64,000 bases of DNA, taken from assembly GCA_040954595.2 (NCBI GenBank), contig CM082582.2, positions 10,602,001 to 10,666,000 on the forward strand, given 5' to 3'. The position numbers and the translations under genes are program-made. Origin of the DNA: Balanoglossus misakiensis (Eukaryota; Hemichordata). Within the stretch, counting starts at the first letter, position 1, and each line of letters starts with the position of its first letter. Shown in pieces: positions 63,701-64,000 of this stretch. The notes under the pieces were generated by a model. That model was not told where the DNA came from. It worked only from the letters and a program-made list of their open reading frames with translations, and searched no databases.

Positions 63701-64000
63701 CATGCTCATCCCCACTTCCAAATGGAACTGCCCATCTGACAATAGTGGAGACTGGGAATATACCATTTTAAAAGTTCTCAAGGTAGGATAGCACGGCAAA
63801 ACATCATCAAGCGGTTATAAACCAACGTTACTTACTTGTAAGAGGGGCATTGGAGGTGCTATGATGGGATCGAGTCTTCTATCAGGGCCGTAAACGATGC
63901 CAGCTCTCTCCGTCTTGGAGCTGTTCATCCTCGGCCCCTGCACGTCCAGATCCTGTCTACCCCTGACTGAAATGCCACTGGCGTAGCTGGGCTTCTTGTT
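60737..64000 (-). CDS. TRAPPC8: TRAPPC8, trafficking protein particle complex subunit 8, C-terminal part
   Basis: Subunit of the TRAPPIII complex, which acts in ER-Golgi traffic and autophagy. Twelve exons are in the window: 64000-63836 (cut by the edge), 63751-63701, 63613-63225, 63065-62909, 62767-62671, 62575-62507, 62355-62300, 62197-61976, 61820-61716, 61575-61430, 61326-61231, 61091-60737, encoding about 635 residues in one consistent frame to a TAG stop. Recognisable TRAPPC8 blocks include FSHFPTSMLCGE, PEFFTFG, LPDRILAPGASVTLPMWVRG, LLFYYEPVEENE, HRVLRHTAVI and the final beta-sandwich segment LHNCCQSNLEVVVNLQ. The length matches the C-terminal 45% of the human protein. The N-terminal half lies beyond the right edge. 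Confidence 0.94.

Overview
The window is animal (metazoan) nuclear DNA: multi-exon genes with small GT-AG introns, no operons, and animal gene families. The species cannot be fixed from sequence. A single ATP9-type flippase, a tandem bestrophin cluster and a gene resembling the plant FG-GAP/NERD1 family suggest a marine invertebrate (lancelet, hemichordate or similar); this is a low-confidence inference.

Layout. (1) 1-2072: upstream DNA with simple repeats. (2) 2073-14881, plus strand: a complete 23-exon P4-ATPase of the ATP9A/ATP9B type, 1146 residues. (3) 17018-53803, minus strand: three head-to-tail bestrophin paralogues, called here best-1 (17018-43534), best-2 (47534-50334) and best-3 (51399-53803). 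(4) 54469-58587, plus strand: a 17-exon, 703-residue FG-GAP-type membrane protein, head-to-head with best-3 across about 665 bp. (5) 60737-64000, minus strand: the 3' twelve exons of TRAPPC8, running off the right edge.

The dominant feature is a 23.4-kb tandem satellite (19327-42725, about 269 copies of an 87-bp monomer). It fills about 99% of intron 2 of best-1. The same intron is 135 bp in best-2 and absent in best-3. The monomer is 29 codons long and stop-free in two plus-strand frames, so it creates spurious ORFs of up to 1893 codons, antisense to the host gene. The array has nested higher-order periods (13 and 19 monomers, possibly 9), repeated divergent junction monomers, and two 16-nt inverted repeats per monomer.

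Between best-1 and best-2 lies a 1649-bp element with 42-bp terminal inverted repeats and a TTA target duplication (Harbinger-like), containing a nested palindrome of about 0.9 kb.

The genes do not form one pathway. ATP9 and TRAPPC8 both act in Golgi/endosome traffic, the bestrophins are predicted calcium-gated chloride channels, and the FG-GAP gene is of uncertain function. All exon limits were deduced by hand from splice sites, reading phase and remembered family sequences; no transcript or database search was available.
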